Source of the DNA: DASZTV01 sp036268405
GTDB lineage: Bacteria; Actinomycetota; Actinomycetes; JAFAQI01
Direction: 5' to 3'
DNA: 49,548 nt
Assembly: GCA_036268405.1 (NCBI GenBank)
Contig: DATAUF010000073.1
Coordinates: forward strand, 1 to 49,548
How positions within the stretch are numbered: the first letter of the stretch is position 1; the number at the start of each line of letters is the position of its first letter. Of the stretch, positions 1 through 7,444 are shown piece by piece. The position numbers and the translations under genes are program-made. The notes under the pieces are model-generated. The model was not told the DNA's origin, did no database searches, and saw nothing but the letters and a program-made list of their open reading frames with translations.

Positions 1-154
1 TGACCAGCCGCGCGATGTAGTCGAGGAATCCGCGGATGGCGTTCACCGGCGTCCCGTCGGGTGCCACCATCGTGTCGGGCACTCCGAAGAACGCGCGGAA
101 GTACATCGACGCGGAGTCCAGGAGCAGGAGCCGGTCGCCACTCCTCACACTCAT
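1..154 (-). CDS. 5'-3' exonuclease, N-terminal fragment (truncated by window edge)
   Basis: Only the first 51 codons are inside the window; the rest lies before base 1. The peptide starts MSVRSGDRLLLLDSASMYFR and continues with AFFGVPDTMVAPDGTPVNAI, which is the N-terminal PIN/FEN fold of bacterial 5'-3' exonucleases (stand-alone relatives of the Pol I N-terminal domain, such as M. tuberculosis Rv2090). The aspartate in LLLLDSASMYFRA would be the first metal ligand. Family members remove flaps or RNA primers during repair and replication. The M24 peptidase nearby matches the Rv2089-Rv2090 neighbourhood. The start is ATG at 154; GTG two codons later is an alternative. It is divergent from the enoyl-CoA isomerase-like gene, with 18 bp between starts. 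Confidence 0.8.
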   Translation of the reverse strand, partial: MSVRSGDRLLLLDSASMYFRAFFGVPDTMVAPDGTPVNAIRGFLDYIARLV

Positions 155-161
155 GCAAGGG

Positions 162-167
162 ACACTA
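162..167 (-). promoter_or_regulatory. -10 box of the exonuclease gene (leaderless candidate)
   Basis: TAGTGT on the minus strand fits TANNNT and ends 7 nt before the ATG at 154, so transcription would begin at or next to the start codon. On the other strand, GACACT at 161-166 sits 6 nt before the plus-strand ATG at 173, so the two -10 regions may overlap. Confidence 0.45.
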
Positions 168-172
168 ACGAA

Positions 173-850
173 ATGCCCACGCTCTCTCGGGACGGCGACG
201 TCGCCATTCTCAACATCGGCGACGACGAGAACCGCTTCACGCCGGACTGGATCAACGCGATGCACGCCCGGCTCGACGAGTTCGACCAGCTCGAAGGCCC
301 GAAGGCACTCGTAACCGTCGCAGACGGCAAGTTCTGGTCCAACGGCCTGGACCTCGACTGGCTCATGTCCCACGCAGACGAGGCCGAGTGGTACGTCGAC
401 ACCGTGCAGCGACTGCTCAGCCGGGTGCTTGCGATGCCCGCTCCCACTGTTGCCGCCATCCAAGGCCATTGTTTCGCCGCCGGCGGGATGCTGGCGATGG
501 CTCATGACTGGCGGGTCATGCGGTCCGACCGCGGCTTCTTCTGTCTCCCGGAAGTCGACCTCAACCTGCCGTTCCCGCCGGGAATGGATGCGTTGCTCCG
601 CGCCAAGCTGACACCCAACACCGCACTCGAGTCGATGACCACCGGACGTCGCTACGGCGGCGATGACGCGCTCGCGGCGCAGATCACCACGGCGTCGGTG
701 CCAGAGGCCGAGGTCCTCGACGTGGCGCTCGAGCTGGTGAGGCCACTTGCGGCAAAGGCGAGCCCCAACCTCGGAGTGATCAAGGCGACGATGTACGCGG
801 ATGCGATCGAGATGCTCGGCGTCGTCCACCGGCCGCAGTCGGCCTCGTAG
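173..850 (+). CDS. Enoyl-CoA hydratase/isomerase family protein
   Basis: A 225-aa crotonase-fold protein. It has the oxyanion-hole strand GKFWSNGLDLDWL near residues 51-63 and the motif GHCFAAGGMLAMAHDWRVM near residues 99-117, followed by FFCLPEVDLNLPFPPGM. This resembles short delta3-delta2 enoyl-CoA isomerases more than classical hydratases. The PEVDLNL acidic residue is in the region that carries the isomerase base, and the paired hydratase glutamates are not evident. The likely role is moving the double bond during beta-oxidation of unsaturated acyl-CoA. An acyl-CoA dehydrogenase lies two genes downstream on the same strand, which fits fatty-acid turnover. The exact substrate cannot be read from the sequence. 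Confidence 0.8.
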   Translation: MPTLSRDGDVAILNIGDDENRFTPDWINAMHARLDEFDQLEGPKALVTVADGKFWSNGLDLDWLMSHADEAEWYVDTVQRLLSRVLAMPAPTVAAIQGHCFAAGGMLAMAHDWRVMRSDRGFFCLPEVDLNLPFPPGMDALLRAKLTPNTALESMTTGRRYGGDDALAAQITTASVPEAEVLDVALELVRPLAAKASPNLGVIKATMYADAIEMLGVVHRPQSAS

Positions 851-865
851 CCGGCCGGCTCGTCG

Positions 866-871
866 TAGCCT
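866..871 (+). promoter_or_regulatory. -10 box of the M24 peptidase gene (leaderless candidate)
   Basis: TAGCCT fits TANNNT and ends 7 nt before the GTG start at 879. No Shine-Dalgarno sequence precedes that GTG, so a leaderless transcript is the simplest reading. Confidence 0.5.
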
Positions 872-878
872 GACCGAC

Positions 879-2000
879 GTGAGCACGCCCTACCGTGACC
901 GGCTGGCAAGAGCCGCTGCTGCCGCCGCCGAGTCCGGCGTCGACGCCCTGCTCGTCACGCCGGGCGCCGATCTGCGCTACCTGGTGGGCTACCAGGCATT
1001 GCCCCTCGAGCGGCTGACCTGTCTCGTCGTACCCGCAACCGGCGACCCGCTGCTCATCGTGCCTGCTCTCGAACAACGCGCCGCTGAGGCCAGCGGCGCC
1101 ACCGATCACGTCTCACTCGCGACCCACGGCGAGACCGACGACGCGTTCGGGATGGTCTCCGACGAGCTGCAGGATCGGCTCGGCGGGACGCCGAGGTCGA
1201 TTGGCGTCTCCGACCGGATGTGGGCGCAGCAGGTGCTCCGGTTCACCGAGGCGCTGCCCGAAGCCGCGCTGCACCTCGCCGGCGACGTGCTCCGACCGTT
1301 GCGCCTCCGCAAGCTGCCCGACGAGGTCGATGCGCTTCGCAGCGCCGGCGCAGCCATCGACCGCGTGCACTCGCGGATGGGGGAGTGGTTGCGGCCGGGG
1401 CGCACCGAGGCCGCCGTGGCGCGTGACATCGCCGACGCGATCATCGGAGAGGGCCACACGTCCGTGAACTTCGTGATCGTCGGGTCCGGGCCAAACGGCG
1501 CGAGCCCGCACCACCACGTGAGCGACCGGGTGATCGAGTCCGGCGATCCAGTGGTGATCGACATCGGCGGCACGATGCCCGACGGCTACTGCTCGGACTG
1601 CACGCGGACCTACGTCGCCGGAGATGGCACGCCATCGGACTTCGCCGCTTACTACGAGGTGCTGCTCGCCGCGCAGATCGCATCGTGCGCGCACGTGCGT
1701 CCAGGTGTCACCGCGCACAGCGTCGACGCGGCCGCGCGGCAGGTGATCGCCGAGGCCGGGTACGGCGAGCTGTTCATCCACCGCACCGGTCACGGCATCG
1801 GGCTCGAGGAGCACGAGGAGCCCTGGATCGTGCAGGGCAGCGAGGTCGTGCTCGAGCCTGGCATGTGCTTCTCGATCGAGCCAGGGATCTACGCGACTGG
1901 CCGGCATGGCGCGCGGATCGAGGACATCGTCGTGGTCACTGCCGACGGCGTCGAGCGGCTGGACACCATCGACCGCGAACTCGTCGTCTTGGGCGCCTGA
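879..2000 (+). CDS. M24 family Xaa-Pro peptidase
   Basis: A 373-aa creatinase/aminopeptidase-P-like protein. Residues 1-125 form the N-terminal creatinase domain and the rest the pita-bread catalytic domain. The dinuclear-metal ligands are visible as D228 (VVIDIGG), D240 (CSDCTR), H305 (RTGHGIGLEEHE), E334 (SIEPGIY) and E348 (ARIEDIV). It should cleave an N-terminal residue preceding proline in peptides, in the cytoplasm. GTG at 879 was chosen because the preceding 26 codons overlap the upstream gene in another frame, and a -10 box lies just ahead of it. It resembles M. tuberculosis PepE (Rv2089c). The acyl-CoA dehydrogenase starts 1 bp after its stop, so they are probably cotranscribed. Confidence 0.88.
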   Translation: MSTPYRDRLARAAAAAAESGVDALLVTPGADLRYLVGYQALPLERLTCLVVPATGDPLLIVPALEQRAAEASGATDHVSLATHGETDDAFGMVSDELQDRLGGTPRSIGVSDRMWAQQVLRFTEALPEAALHLAGDVLRPLRLRKLPDEVDALRSAGAAIDRVHSRMGEWLRPGRTEAAVARDIADAIIGEGHTSVNFVIVGSGPNGASPHHHVSDRVIESGDPVVIDIGGTMPDGYCSDCTRTYVAGDGTPSDFAAYYEVLLAAQIASCAHVRPGVTAHSVDAAARQVIAEAGYGELFIHRTGHGIGLEEHEEPWIVQGSEVVLEPGMCFSIEPGIYATGRHGARIEDIVVVTADGVERLDTIDRELVVLGA

Positions 2001-2001
2001 C

Positions 2002-3144
2002 GTGGCAGTAGAGCGGGTCCTGCCCTCCGACGAGGCGCGCGACCTCCTCGGACTCGTCCGCGAGCTCTCCCGAGACGGCGTCGCACCGCACGCCGCGGCA
2101 TTCGAGGAGCGCAGCGAGTTTCCATCCGACGTGATCAGGCTGATCGGCAAGTCGGGCCTGCTCGGGCTCGCCTACCCGGAGGAGCACGGTGGCGGCGGTC
2201 TGCCGTACGAGGTGTACCTCCAGGTTCTCGAGGAGCTCGCCGCGGCCTGGGCGGCGGTGGCGCTCGCGGTCAGCGTCCACACGCTGAGCTGCTACCCGGT
2301 AGCGGCGTTCGGCACGGATGAGCAGAAGGCGCAGTACCTGCCGGGGATGCTCGGCGGTGAGCAGCTCGGCGCCTACTCGCTGTCGGAGGCGATGTCCGGG
2401 TCGGACGCCGGATCACTGGTCGCGCGGGCACGCCGTGAAGGCGACGACTACGTCCTCTCGGGAACGAAGGCATGGGTGACGCACGGCGGCGTCGCGGACT
2501 ACTACAACGTGTTCTGCCGGACCTCCGATGACGCGCGCGGCGGCGTGTCGACCTTCTTGGTGTCGGCGGACGCAGCCGGCCTGTCCGCTCAACCGCCGGA
2601 ACGCAAGATGGGCCTACGGTCATCGCCGACCGCACAGATCGTGATGGAGGACGTGCGCGTCCCGGCCGAGCGGCTCATCGGCGGCGAGGGAAACGGCATG
2701 CGCATCGCGCTGTCCGCGCTCGACGGCGGCAGGCTCGGCATCTCCGCGGTCGCTACCGGGCTCGCCCAATCCGCGCTGGATGCCTCAGTGGCGTGGGCGA
2801 AGGAGCGCCGGCAGTTCGGCCGTCCGATCGCCGACTTCCAGGGCGTCAGCTTCCTGCTGGCCGACATGGCGACCGGCATCGAAGCCGCCCGCGCGTCGTA
2901 TCTGTCCGCTGCGCGTCGCCGCGACGCCGGCCAGCCATACGGCCCGCAGGCCGCCATGGCCAAGCTGTTTGCGACGGACACCGCGATGAAGGTCACCACC
3001 GACGCGGTACAGGTGTTCGGCGGCTACGGCTACACCAACGAGTACCCGGTCGAGCGCTACATGCGTGAAGCGAAGGTCATGCAGATCTTCGAAGGAACCA
3101 ACCAGATCCAGCGCCTCGTCATCTCACGGCATCTGGTGAAGTAA
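2002..3144 (+). CDS. Acyl-CoA dehydrogenase
   Basis: A 380-aa flavoprotein of the usual family length. The N-terminal helical domain (about 1-120), the middle beta domain with GAYSLSEAMSGSDAGSL and GTKAWVTHGG (about 120-225) and the C-terminal helical domain are all present. The signature RQFGRPIADFQ is seen. The catalytic base is E364 in QIFEGTNQIQR, where short- and medium-chain dehydrogenases carry it. It would oxidise an acyl-CoA to the trans-2-enoyl-CoA using FAD and pass electrons to ETF. GTG at 2002, one base after the upstream stop, gives the expected N-terminus. Chain-length preference is not readable. Confidence 0.92.
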   Translation: MAVERVLPSDEARDLLGLVRELSRDGVAPHAAAFEERSEFPSDVIRLIGKSGLLGLAYPEEHGGGGLPYEVYLQVLEELAAAWAAVALAVSVHTLSCYPVAAFGTDEQKAQYLPGMLGGEQLGAYSLSEAMSGSDAGSLVARARREGDDYVLSGTKAWVTHGGVADYYNVFCRTSDDARGGVSTFLVSADAAGLSAQPPERKMGLRSSPTAQIVMEDVRVPAERLIGGEGNGMRIALSALDGGRLGISAVATGLAQSALDASVAWAKERRQFGRPIADFQGVSFLLADMATGIEAARASYLSAARRRDAGQPYGPQAAMAKLFATDTAMKVTTDAVQVFGGYGYTNEYPVERYMREAKVMQIFEGTNQIQRLVISRHLVK

Positions 3145-3170
3145 CAACCGCGAGAGGCAGCGGCACAACC

Positions 3171-4208
3171 TCAGCTCGCGCTGCGCCATGCCTCGGCGAT
3201 CGCTTCGAAGCTTGCGGCACGGCGAGCCCGGTCGGCGCCCGGCGTCACCACCACGATCTCGTCGACCTGCGCCGCAACCTTCATCTCCTGCAGGCGTCGG
3301 ACTACCTCGTCGGGCCGGCCGGTCACCATCCGCTCGTCGGCGTTTCGCCGGTCGGAGAACTCCGCCGAGCGTGCGTACTCCTGGACCTGTTCGGGCCGCA
3401 GCGGCTCGCGAACGCCTGCCCGGATGTTGTCGATGGTCAACGTCCACCCGGCCTCGAACTCGGCGATCGCCTCGTCGTCGTCGCTCGCGAACGACAGTAC
3501 GGACATCGCGGAGTACGGCTCGGCGCCCGCTGTCCGGGGCTCGAAGTCCTGCCGGTAGGCGACCAGCGCATCGATGGCAATGTCCGGGCTCATGTGATGG
3601 GCGAACACCGCGCTCATCCCGTTGACCGCGGCGAACTTCGTGCCGTACCCACTCGATCCCAGGACGAACAGCTCCGGGCTCTCGTCGACGAGTGGCGCAG
3701 CCACCAGTGCGCGGTACGGATGATCCTCGGGGAACTCATCGCCGAGAAACCCGAGCAGCTGGCCGACCTGACCAGGAAACTCCGCACCCGGATCGCTGAC
3801 CATCCCGCGCCGCAGCACATGCGCGGTGAGCGGATCCGTGCCCGGCGCACGACCGAGAGCCAGGTCGATCCGGCCCGGATACATCGCCAGCAAAGTGCGA
3901 AACGTCTCCGCGACCTTCAGTGCGGAATGGTTCGGCAGCATGATCCCGCCGGCCCCGATCCTGATCCGCTCGGTCTGCGCGCCGATGTGAGCGATCAGGA
4001 TCTCGGGCGCGCTGCACGCCAGGCTTCGCATGTTGTGATGCTCGGACACCCAGTAGCGCCGGTAGCCGGCCGCCTCGACCGCCTGCGCGATTCCGACCGC
4101 ACCGGCGATCGACGCGGTCGCGGTCTCGCCGTACTCGATCCCGACGAAGTCAAGAACAGCCAGCGGCAGTGTCGGCTCGGATCCGGTGCGACCGGACAAA
4201 GGTGTCAC
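3171..4208 (-). CDS. LLM class flavin-dependent oxidoreductase (luciferase-like)
   Basis: A 345-aa TIM-barrel luciferase-like monooxygenase. Recognisable blocks are AVEAAGYRRYWVSEHHN (about 43-59), IRIGAGGIMLPNHSALKVAE (about 83-102), YPGRIDLALGRAPGTD and a C-terminal TGRPDEVVRRLQEM. The pattern matches the MsnO8-type subgroup annotated as LLM class oxidoreductase. These enzymes use reduced flavin (FMNH2 or F420) and act on varied substrates, so none is assigned. The start is GTG at 4208. It converges with the acyl-CoA dehydrogenase (26 bp between stops) and diverges from the MFS gene, with 57 bp between starts. Confidence 0.85.
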   Translation of the reverse strand: MTPLSGRTGSEPTLPLAVLDFVGIEYGETATASIAGAVGIAQAVEAAGYRRYWVSEHHNMRSLACSAPEILIAHIGAQTERIRIGAGGIMLPNHSALKVAETFRTLLAMYPGRIDLALGRAPGTDPLTAHVLRRGMVSDPGAEFPGQVGQLLGFLGDEFPEDHPYRALVAAPLVDESPELFVLGSSGYGTKFAAVNGMSAVFAHHMSPDIAIDALVAYRQDFEPRTAGAEPYSAMSVLSFASDDDEAIAEFEAGWTLTIDNIRAGVREPLRPEQVQEYARSAEFSDRRNADERMVTGRPDEVVRRLQEMKVAAQVDEIVVVTPGADRARRAASFEAIAEAWRSAS

Positions 4209-4265
4209 GTCTGATCAATGCCGGTCGCACCGCGCAGCATTCCGCCGAGATGACACCATCGCACC

Positions 4266-5468
4266 GTGCGGACAGCCACTCGCCGAACGGGCTTCGCCCT
4301 GATCATGGGTGCCTTCACGATCACGATGCTCGGCACCACCCTGCCGACGCCGCTCTACCCGGCGTACGAGGCGCGCTTCGGCCTCGGAGCGCTGACCGTC
4401 ACGATCATCTTCGCGACCTATGCGGTCGGAGTGCTGGCCGCGCTCGTCGGATTCGGCAGCGCCTCGGACCGAATCGGACGCCGACCATCGCTGCTCGCCG
4501 GACTGGGGGCCGCCGCGCTGTCGTCCGCGGTGTTCCTCGTCGTCGCAGGCATGCACGGCCACGCCGGAGGCCTCAGCCTGCTCCTGCTGGGTCGGTTGCT
4601 GTCCGGACTGTCCGCGGGAGTGTTCACCGGCACGGCGACAGCGACGCTGGCCGACCTCGCCGGAGACGACCACAAGACACGTGCCAGCCTCGCGGCAGCC
4701 GTCGCCAATATCGGCGGACTGGGACTCGGCCCACTTGTCGCCGGCGTACTCGCGAAGTACGTCACAGCACCGCTCACCACGCCCTACGCCGTGCATCTCG
4801 GTCTCGTCTTTGTCGCGGCGGCCGCGGTGCTCGCAACGCCCGAGACGGTGAGCGTCGACGGGCCGCGGCGCCTGGGCTTCCAGCGGCTGGGCGTGCCCGG
4901 CGGGGCGCGCTCGACGTTCATCCAGGCCGGGACCGCGGGATTCGCCGGCTTCGCGGTCCTTGGCTTCTTCACAGCAGTCTGCGCGGCGACCCTCGCCCTG
5001 CTGGGACATCACAACCCCTTCCTGACCGGAGCCGTGGTGTTCGCCGTGTTCGCGGGTTCGGCGGCAGGTCAGGCCGCCTCGGTGGGAGTGGCGACCCGAA
5101 CGGCGCTGGTGCGCGGGACCAGCGGCTTGGTGGTGGGCAGCGCATTGATCGGCGTCGCCATCGGCACGAAGTCCCTCGGTCTGCTGCTCCTCGGCGGCGT
5201 TCTCGCGGGCGCCTCCCAGGGTCTGAGCTTCCGGTCGGCGTTGGGCGTGGTGACCGGAGCGAGTCCGCCGGCGCAGCGTGCGCAGGTCTCTTCCACCTTC
5301 TTCGCGGTCTGCTACGTCGGCATCTCAGTGCCTGTCGTCGCTATCGGCGCCGCGAGCAATGCCTACGGATTGGTACGGACCGGTGAGGTGTTCGGCGCGG
5401 TGATCGCGGCGATCAGCATGCTGGCGGCGGTCGCCCTTTCGCGGCAATCAGGCACAGAACCGTCCTAG
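4266..5468 (+). CDS. MFS transporter (probable drug or metabolite exporter)
   Basis: A 400-aa integral membrane protein with about 12 hydrophobic segments. The MFS motif between helices 2 and 3 appears as GSASDRIGRRPSLL (about residues 62-75), and GRLLSGLSAGVFTGTATA marks helix 4. The start is GTG at 4266; an in-frame ATG 14 codons downstream (MGAFTITMLG) would remove the short basic N-terminus. Its divergent neighbour is the LLM oxidoreductase, with 57 bp between starts, so a shared control region is likely. The substrate cannot be named; the sequence looks like the general sugar/drug efflux subgroup. Confidence 0.85.
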   Translation: MRTATRRTGFALIMGAFTITMLGTTLPTPLYPAYEARFGLGALTVTIIFATYAVGVLAALVGFGSASDRIGRRPSLLAGLGAAALSSAVFLVVAGMHGHAGGLSLLLLGRLLSGLSAGVFTGTATATLADLAGDDHKTRASLAAAVANIGGLGLGPLVAGVLAKYVTAPLTTPYAVHLGLVFVAAAAVLATPETVSVDGPRRLGFQRLGVPGGARSTFIQAGTAGFAGFAVLGFFTAVCAATLALLGHHNPFLTGAVVFAVFAGSAAGQAASVGVATRTALVRGTSGLVVGSALIGVAIGTKSLGLLLLGGVLAGASQGLSFRSALGVVTGASPPAQRAQVSSTFFAVCYVGISVPVVAIGAASNAYGLVRTGEVFGAVIAAISMLAAVALSRQSGTEPS

Positions 5469-5630
5469 CTGCGCGGCGAACGCCCCGTTTGCCGCCTCAA
5501 GACGGGCCGTCCCTGTTCCGACTCCATAGATGTCGGCGGGACCTACCGCGCTCATCTCCGCTTTGCGGAGGTGGTGGGCAGCACGGTGGGCCCCGCTGCA
5601 CTACGTCCGCCTAGATCCGCGGTGGGCTAC

Positions 5631-5636
5631 TAGGGT
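5631..5636 (+). promoter_or_regulatory. -10 box of the Lrp-family gene (leaderless candidate)
   Basis: TAGGGT fits TANNNT and is followed by 8 nt and then the GTG start at 5645. No ribosome binding site is visible in the gap. Confidence 0.5.
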
Positions 5637-5644
5637 GCTCGAAC

Positions 5645-6085
5645 GTGGAGGACGTGGACCGCGCCATCGTGCGGCTGCTGACCGAGGACGGTCGGCGCAG
5701 CTTCACCGATCTGTCCCGCGAGACCGGACTGTCGGTGTCAGCGGTCCATCAGCGGGTGCGCCGGCTCGAGCAGCGAGGTGTGATCCGGGGCTACCGCGCG
5801 GTGGCCGACCCGGTGGAGCTCGGGCTGTCGGTCACCGCGTTCGTCTCGATCAAGCCGATCGACCCGAGTACGCCCGACGACGCTCCTGAGCGCCTGGCCC
5901 ACCTTCGGGAGATCGAGGCATGCCACAGCGTGGCAGGGGACGAGAGCTACATCCTGAAGGTGCGGGTCGCCTCGCCCGGGGATCTCGAGGCGCTGCTGCA
6001 GCAGATTCGGGCGGCGGCGAGCGTATCGACTCGGACATCTGTCGTCTTGTCGACTCCGTACGAGGATCGGCCGCCCGCGCTGTGA
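5645..6085 (+). CDS. Lrp/AsnC family transcriptional regulator
   Basis: A 146-aa protein with the standard two-domain layout. The N-terminal winged helix reads DRAIVRLLTEDGRRSFTDLS and then SVSAVHQRVRRLEQRGVIRG (residues 5-51). The C-terminal RAM/ACT-like effector domain includes CHSVAGDESYILKVRV. These proteins form dimers and octamers and respond to amino acids or related small molecules. GTG at 5645 gives the normal length and has a -10 box 8 nt ahead. Its stop overlaps the sulfotransferase start by 4 bp (GTGA), so the two genes are translationally coupled, which is an unusual partner for an Lrp protein. Confidence 0.9.
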   Translation: MEDVDRAIVRLLTEDGRRSFTDLSRETGLSVSAVHQRVRRLEQRGVIRGYRAVADPVELGLSVTAFVSIKPIDPSTPDDAPERLAHLREIEACHSVAGDESYILKVRVASPGDLEALLQQIRAAASVSTRTSVVLSTPYEDRPPAL

Positions 6086-6951
6086 CGGCCGCAGCTGGCC
6101 GGCTTCCGACGTTCTTCCTGGTCGGGGCGCAGAAATCCGGCACCAGCACGCTGCACCGGGTGCTTCAGCTGCATCCCGACGCGTTCCTGTGCGATCCCAA
6201 GGAGCCGCACTACTTCTCGGATCCCGCCCAGGCGGCGAAGGGGGAGGAGTGGTACCGGTCCCTGTTCGCCGAGGCGGGCGACGCCCGAGCGGTGGGGGAG
6301 GCCTCGACGACCTACGCGATGTACCCGCATTACTCCGGCGTGGTGGACCGGGTGGTCGACGCCGTCCCCGCTGCCCGGCTGATCTACCTGGTGCGCGAGC
6401 CGCTCGCCCGGATGCGGTCGGCGTACCTGCATGGCCTGGCGTGGGGGAGCGAGACCCGCCCGATCGGTCAGGCGTTGCGCGAGGACCCCCGCTACCTGCA
6501 GACCAGCTGCTACGCCCTGCAGCTCGAGCAGTGGCTTCGGCGAGTGCCGCGCGAGCGAGTGCTCCTGCTCAGCCTCGATGAGCTTCAGGACCAGCCCGGT
6601 GATGTCCTGGCCCGTACCGCCGGGTTCCTGGACATTGACGCCACCTGGCGGCCGGGCGCCGCGGTCCCGCCGGCCAACGTGAGCGTGGGCAAGCGCGCGC
6701 CCCGGGCATGGTGGCGGTATCTCGGCGCGGCCACGGTCCGGTCCGGCAGGACCAGCTGGGTTCCTGACTGGGTGGTGCGGCTCAACGACAGCGACTCACC
6801 CGCGGTTCGCCGGGAAATCGAAGCGGACGAGCTCGAGATCCCCGCAGTGGTCGCGGCCGAGTTGACCCGTGCGCTGTCCGAGGACCGTCGCCGGCTCGCT
6901 CGGCTGTGGGGGCCAGAACCGTCTCCGGAGTGGCTCCATCCCGAGTCCTAA
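6082..6951 (+). CDS. PAPS-dependent sulfotransferase
   Basis: A 289-aa protein. The 5'-phosphosulfate loop is FFLVGAQKSGTSTLHRVLQ (about residues 10-28), and the 3'-phosphate site is RLIYLVREPLARMRSAYLHG (about 98-117). The family transfers sulfate from PAPS to hydroxyl or amino groups of glycans, lipids or natural products. GTG at 6082 is chosen because homology begins a few codons later and it overlaps the Lrp stop as GTGA; reading further upstream only gives out-of-frame Lrp sequence. The acceptor is unknown. No PAPS synthesis or glycan genes adjoin it, so context gives no further hint. Confidence 0.85.
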   Translation: MTAAAGRLPTFFLVGAQKSGTSTLHRVLQLHPDAFLCDPKEPHYFSDPAQAAKGEEWYRSLFAEAGDARAVGEASTTYAMYPHYSGVVDRVVDAVPAARLIYLVREPLARMRSAYLHGLAWGSETRPIGQALREDPRYLQTSCYALQLEQWLRRVPRERVLLLSLDELQDQPGDVLARTAGFLDIDATWRPGAAVPPANVSVGKRAPRAWWRYLGAATVRSGRTSWVPDWVVRLNDSDSPAVRREIEADELEIPAVVAAELTRALSEDRRRLARLWGPEPSPEWLHPES

Positions 6952-6964
6952 CGGTCGAACCGAG

Positions 6965-6983
6965 TCTCTACCTGAAGTTGAGT
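6965..6983. promoter_or_regulatory. MerR-type dyad, copy 1 (intergenic, degenerate)
   Basis: TCTCTA-CCTGAAG-TTGAGT: 6-bp imperfect arms with a 7-nt spacer, three arm mismatches to CCTCAA-N7-TTGAGG. The spacer CCTGAAG is identical to that of the copy in plsC. It lies 14-32 bp after the sulfotransferase stop and far upstream of lnt. Confidence 0.4.
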
Positions 6984-7064
6984 CTTAGGTTTCGCGTGAC
7001 CCCGGCCGCGGCATTCGGAGCAACCTCAAATCCGGCTGAGTTTCCATGATCCAGGGACGAGGCG

Positions 7065-7098
7065 CTGACCTGCGATTTTGGGCGTTTCTGCAGGTCAG
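7065..7098. repeat. Inverted repeat, possible hairpin or operator
   Basis: CTGACCTGC (7065-7073) and GCAGGTCAG (7090-7098) are perfect 9-bp complements around a T-rich 16-nt loop. It may be the 3' hairpin of the sulfotransferase transcript, whose stop is 114 bp upstream, or a binding site next to the promoter that follows. Confidence 0.45.
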
Positions 7099-7105
7099 AG
7101 GCCTG

Positions 7106-7136
7106 TTGACACCGCGAGGACGGCGGGCGCTACGTT
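7106..7136 (+). promoter_or_regulatory. Candidate housekeeping promoter upstream of lnt
   Basis: TTGACA (7106-7111), a 19-bp spacer and TACGTT (7131-7136). The -35 is a consensus match; the long spacer is typical of activator-dependent promoters. It would give a leader of about 300 nt before lnt. Confidence 0.4.
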
Positions 7137-7444
7137 CCAGCCGTCCACCACAGGGACGCCTAACCGCAACCTAGGTGACCACCAGGAGATACCGACTGGC
7201 CGGTCGTTGGCAGTGTGCACCCGCTGCCGGCGAGCTGGTGCCAGGTCCAGTCGGCCTCCAGTGCGTCACCAGCGTTTGGTCAGGCGTGGTGTGACTACTC
7301 GGGAGCGGCCCGGGTGCCCAGTAGACAACGGCTCTGAGGCGGCGGCCGGCCGCGGCAGCGTCGGTCCGAAGGGCATCCGGGCCGGATCCAACTCTCGTCT
7401 CATCCGGCGGGGTCCGCCGGCGGTTGTGTACCGTCCGATTCGAC

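Larger units (their letters stand above)
6952..7444. other. Long intergenic region between the sulfotransferase and lnt
   Basis: This 490-bp stretch has no reading frame that looks like a protein. It holds one copy of the 19-bp dyad (6965-6983), a weaker related half-site near 7024-7042, a 9-bp inverted repeat (7065-7098) and a TTGACA-like promoter (7106-7136). Nothing further is recognisable from about 7140 to 7420. Confidence 0.5.

Noticed and set aside
4169..5386. Long overlapping plus-strand frame across the MFS gene
   Set aside because: It lies out of frame with the MFS gene and gives a low-complexity arginine-rich product typical of shadows.
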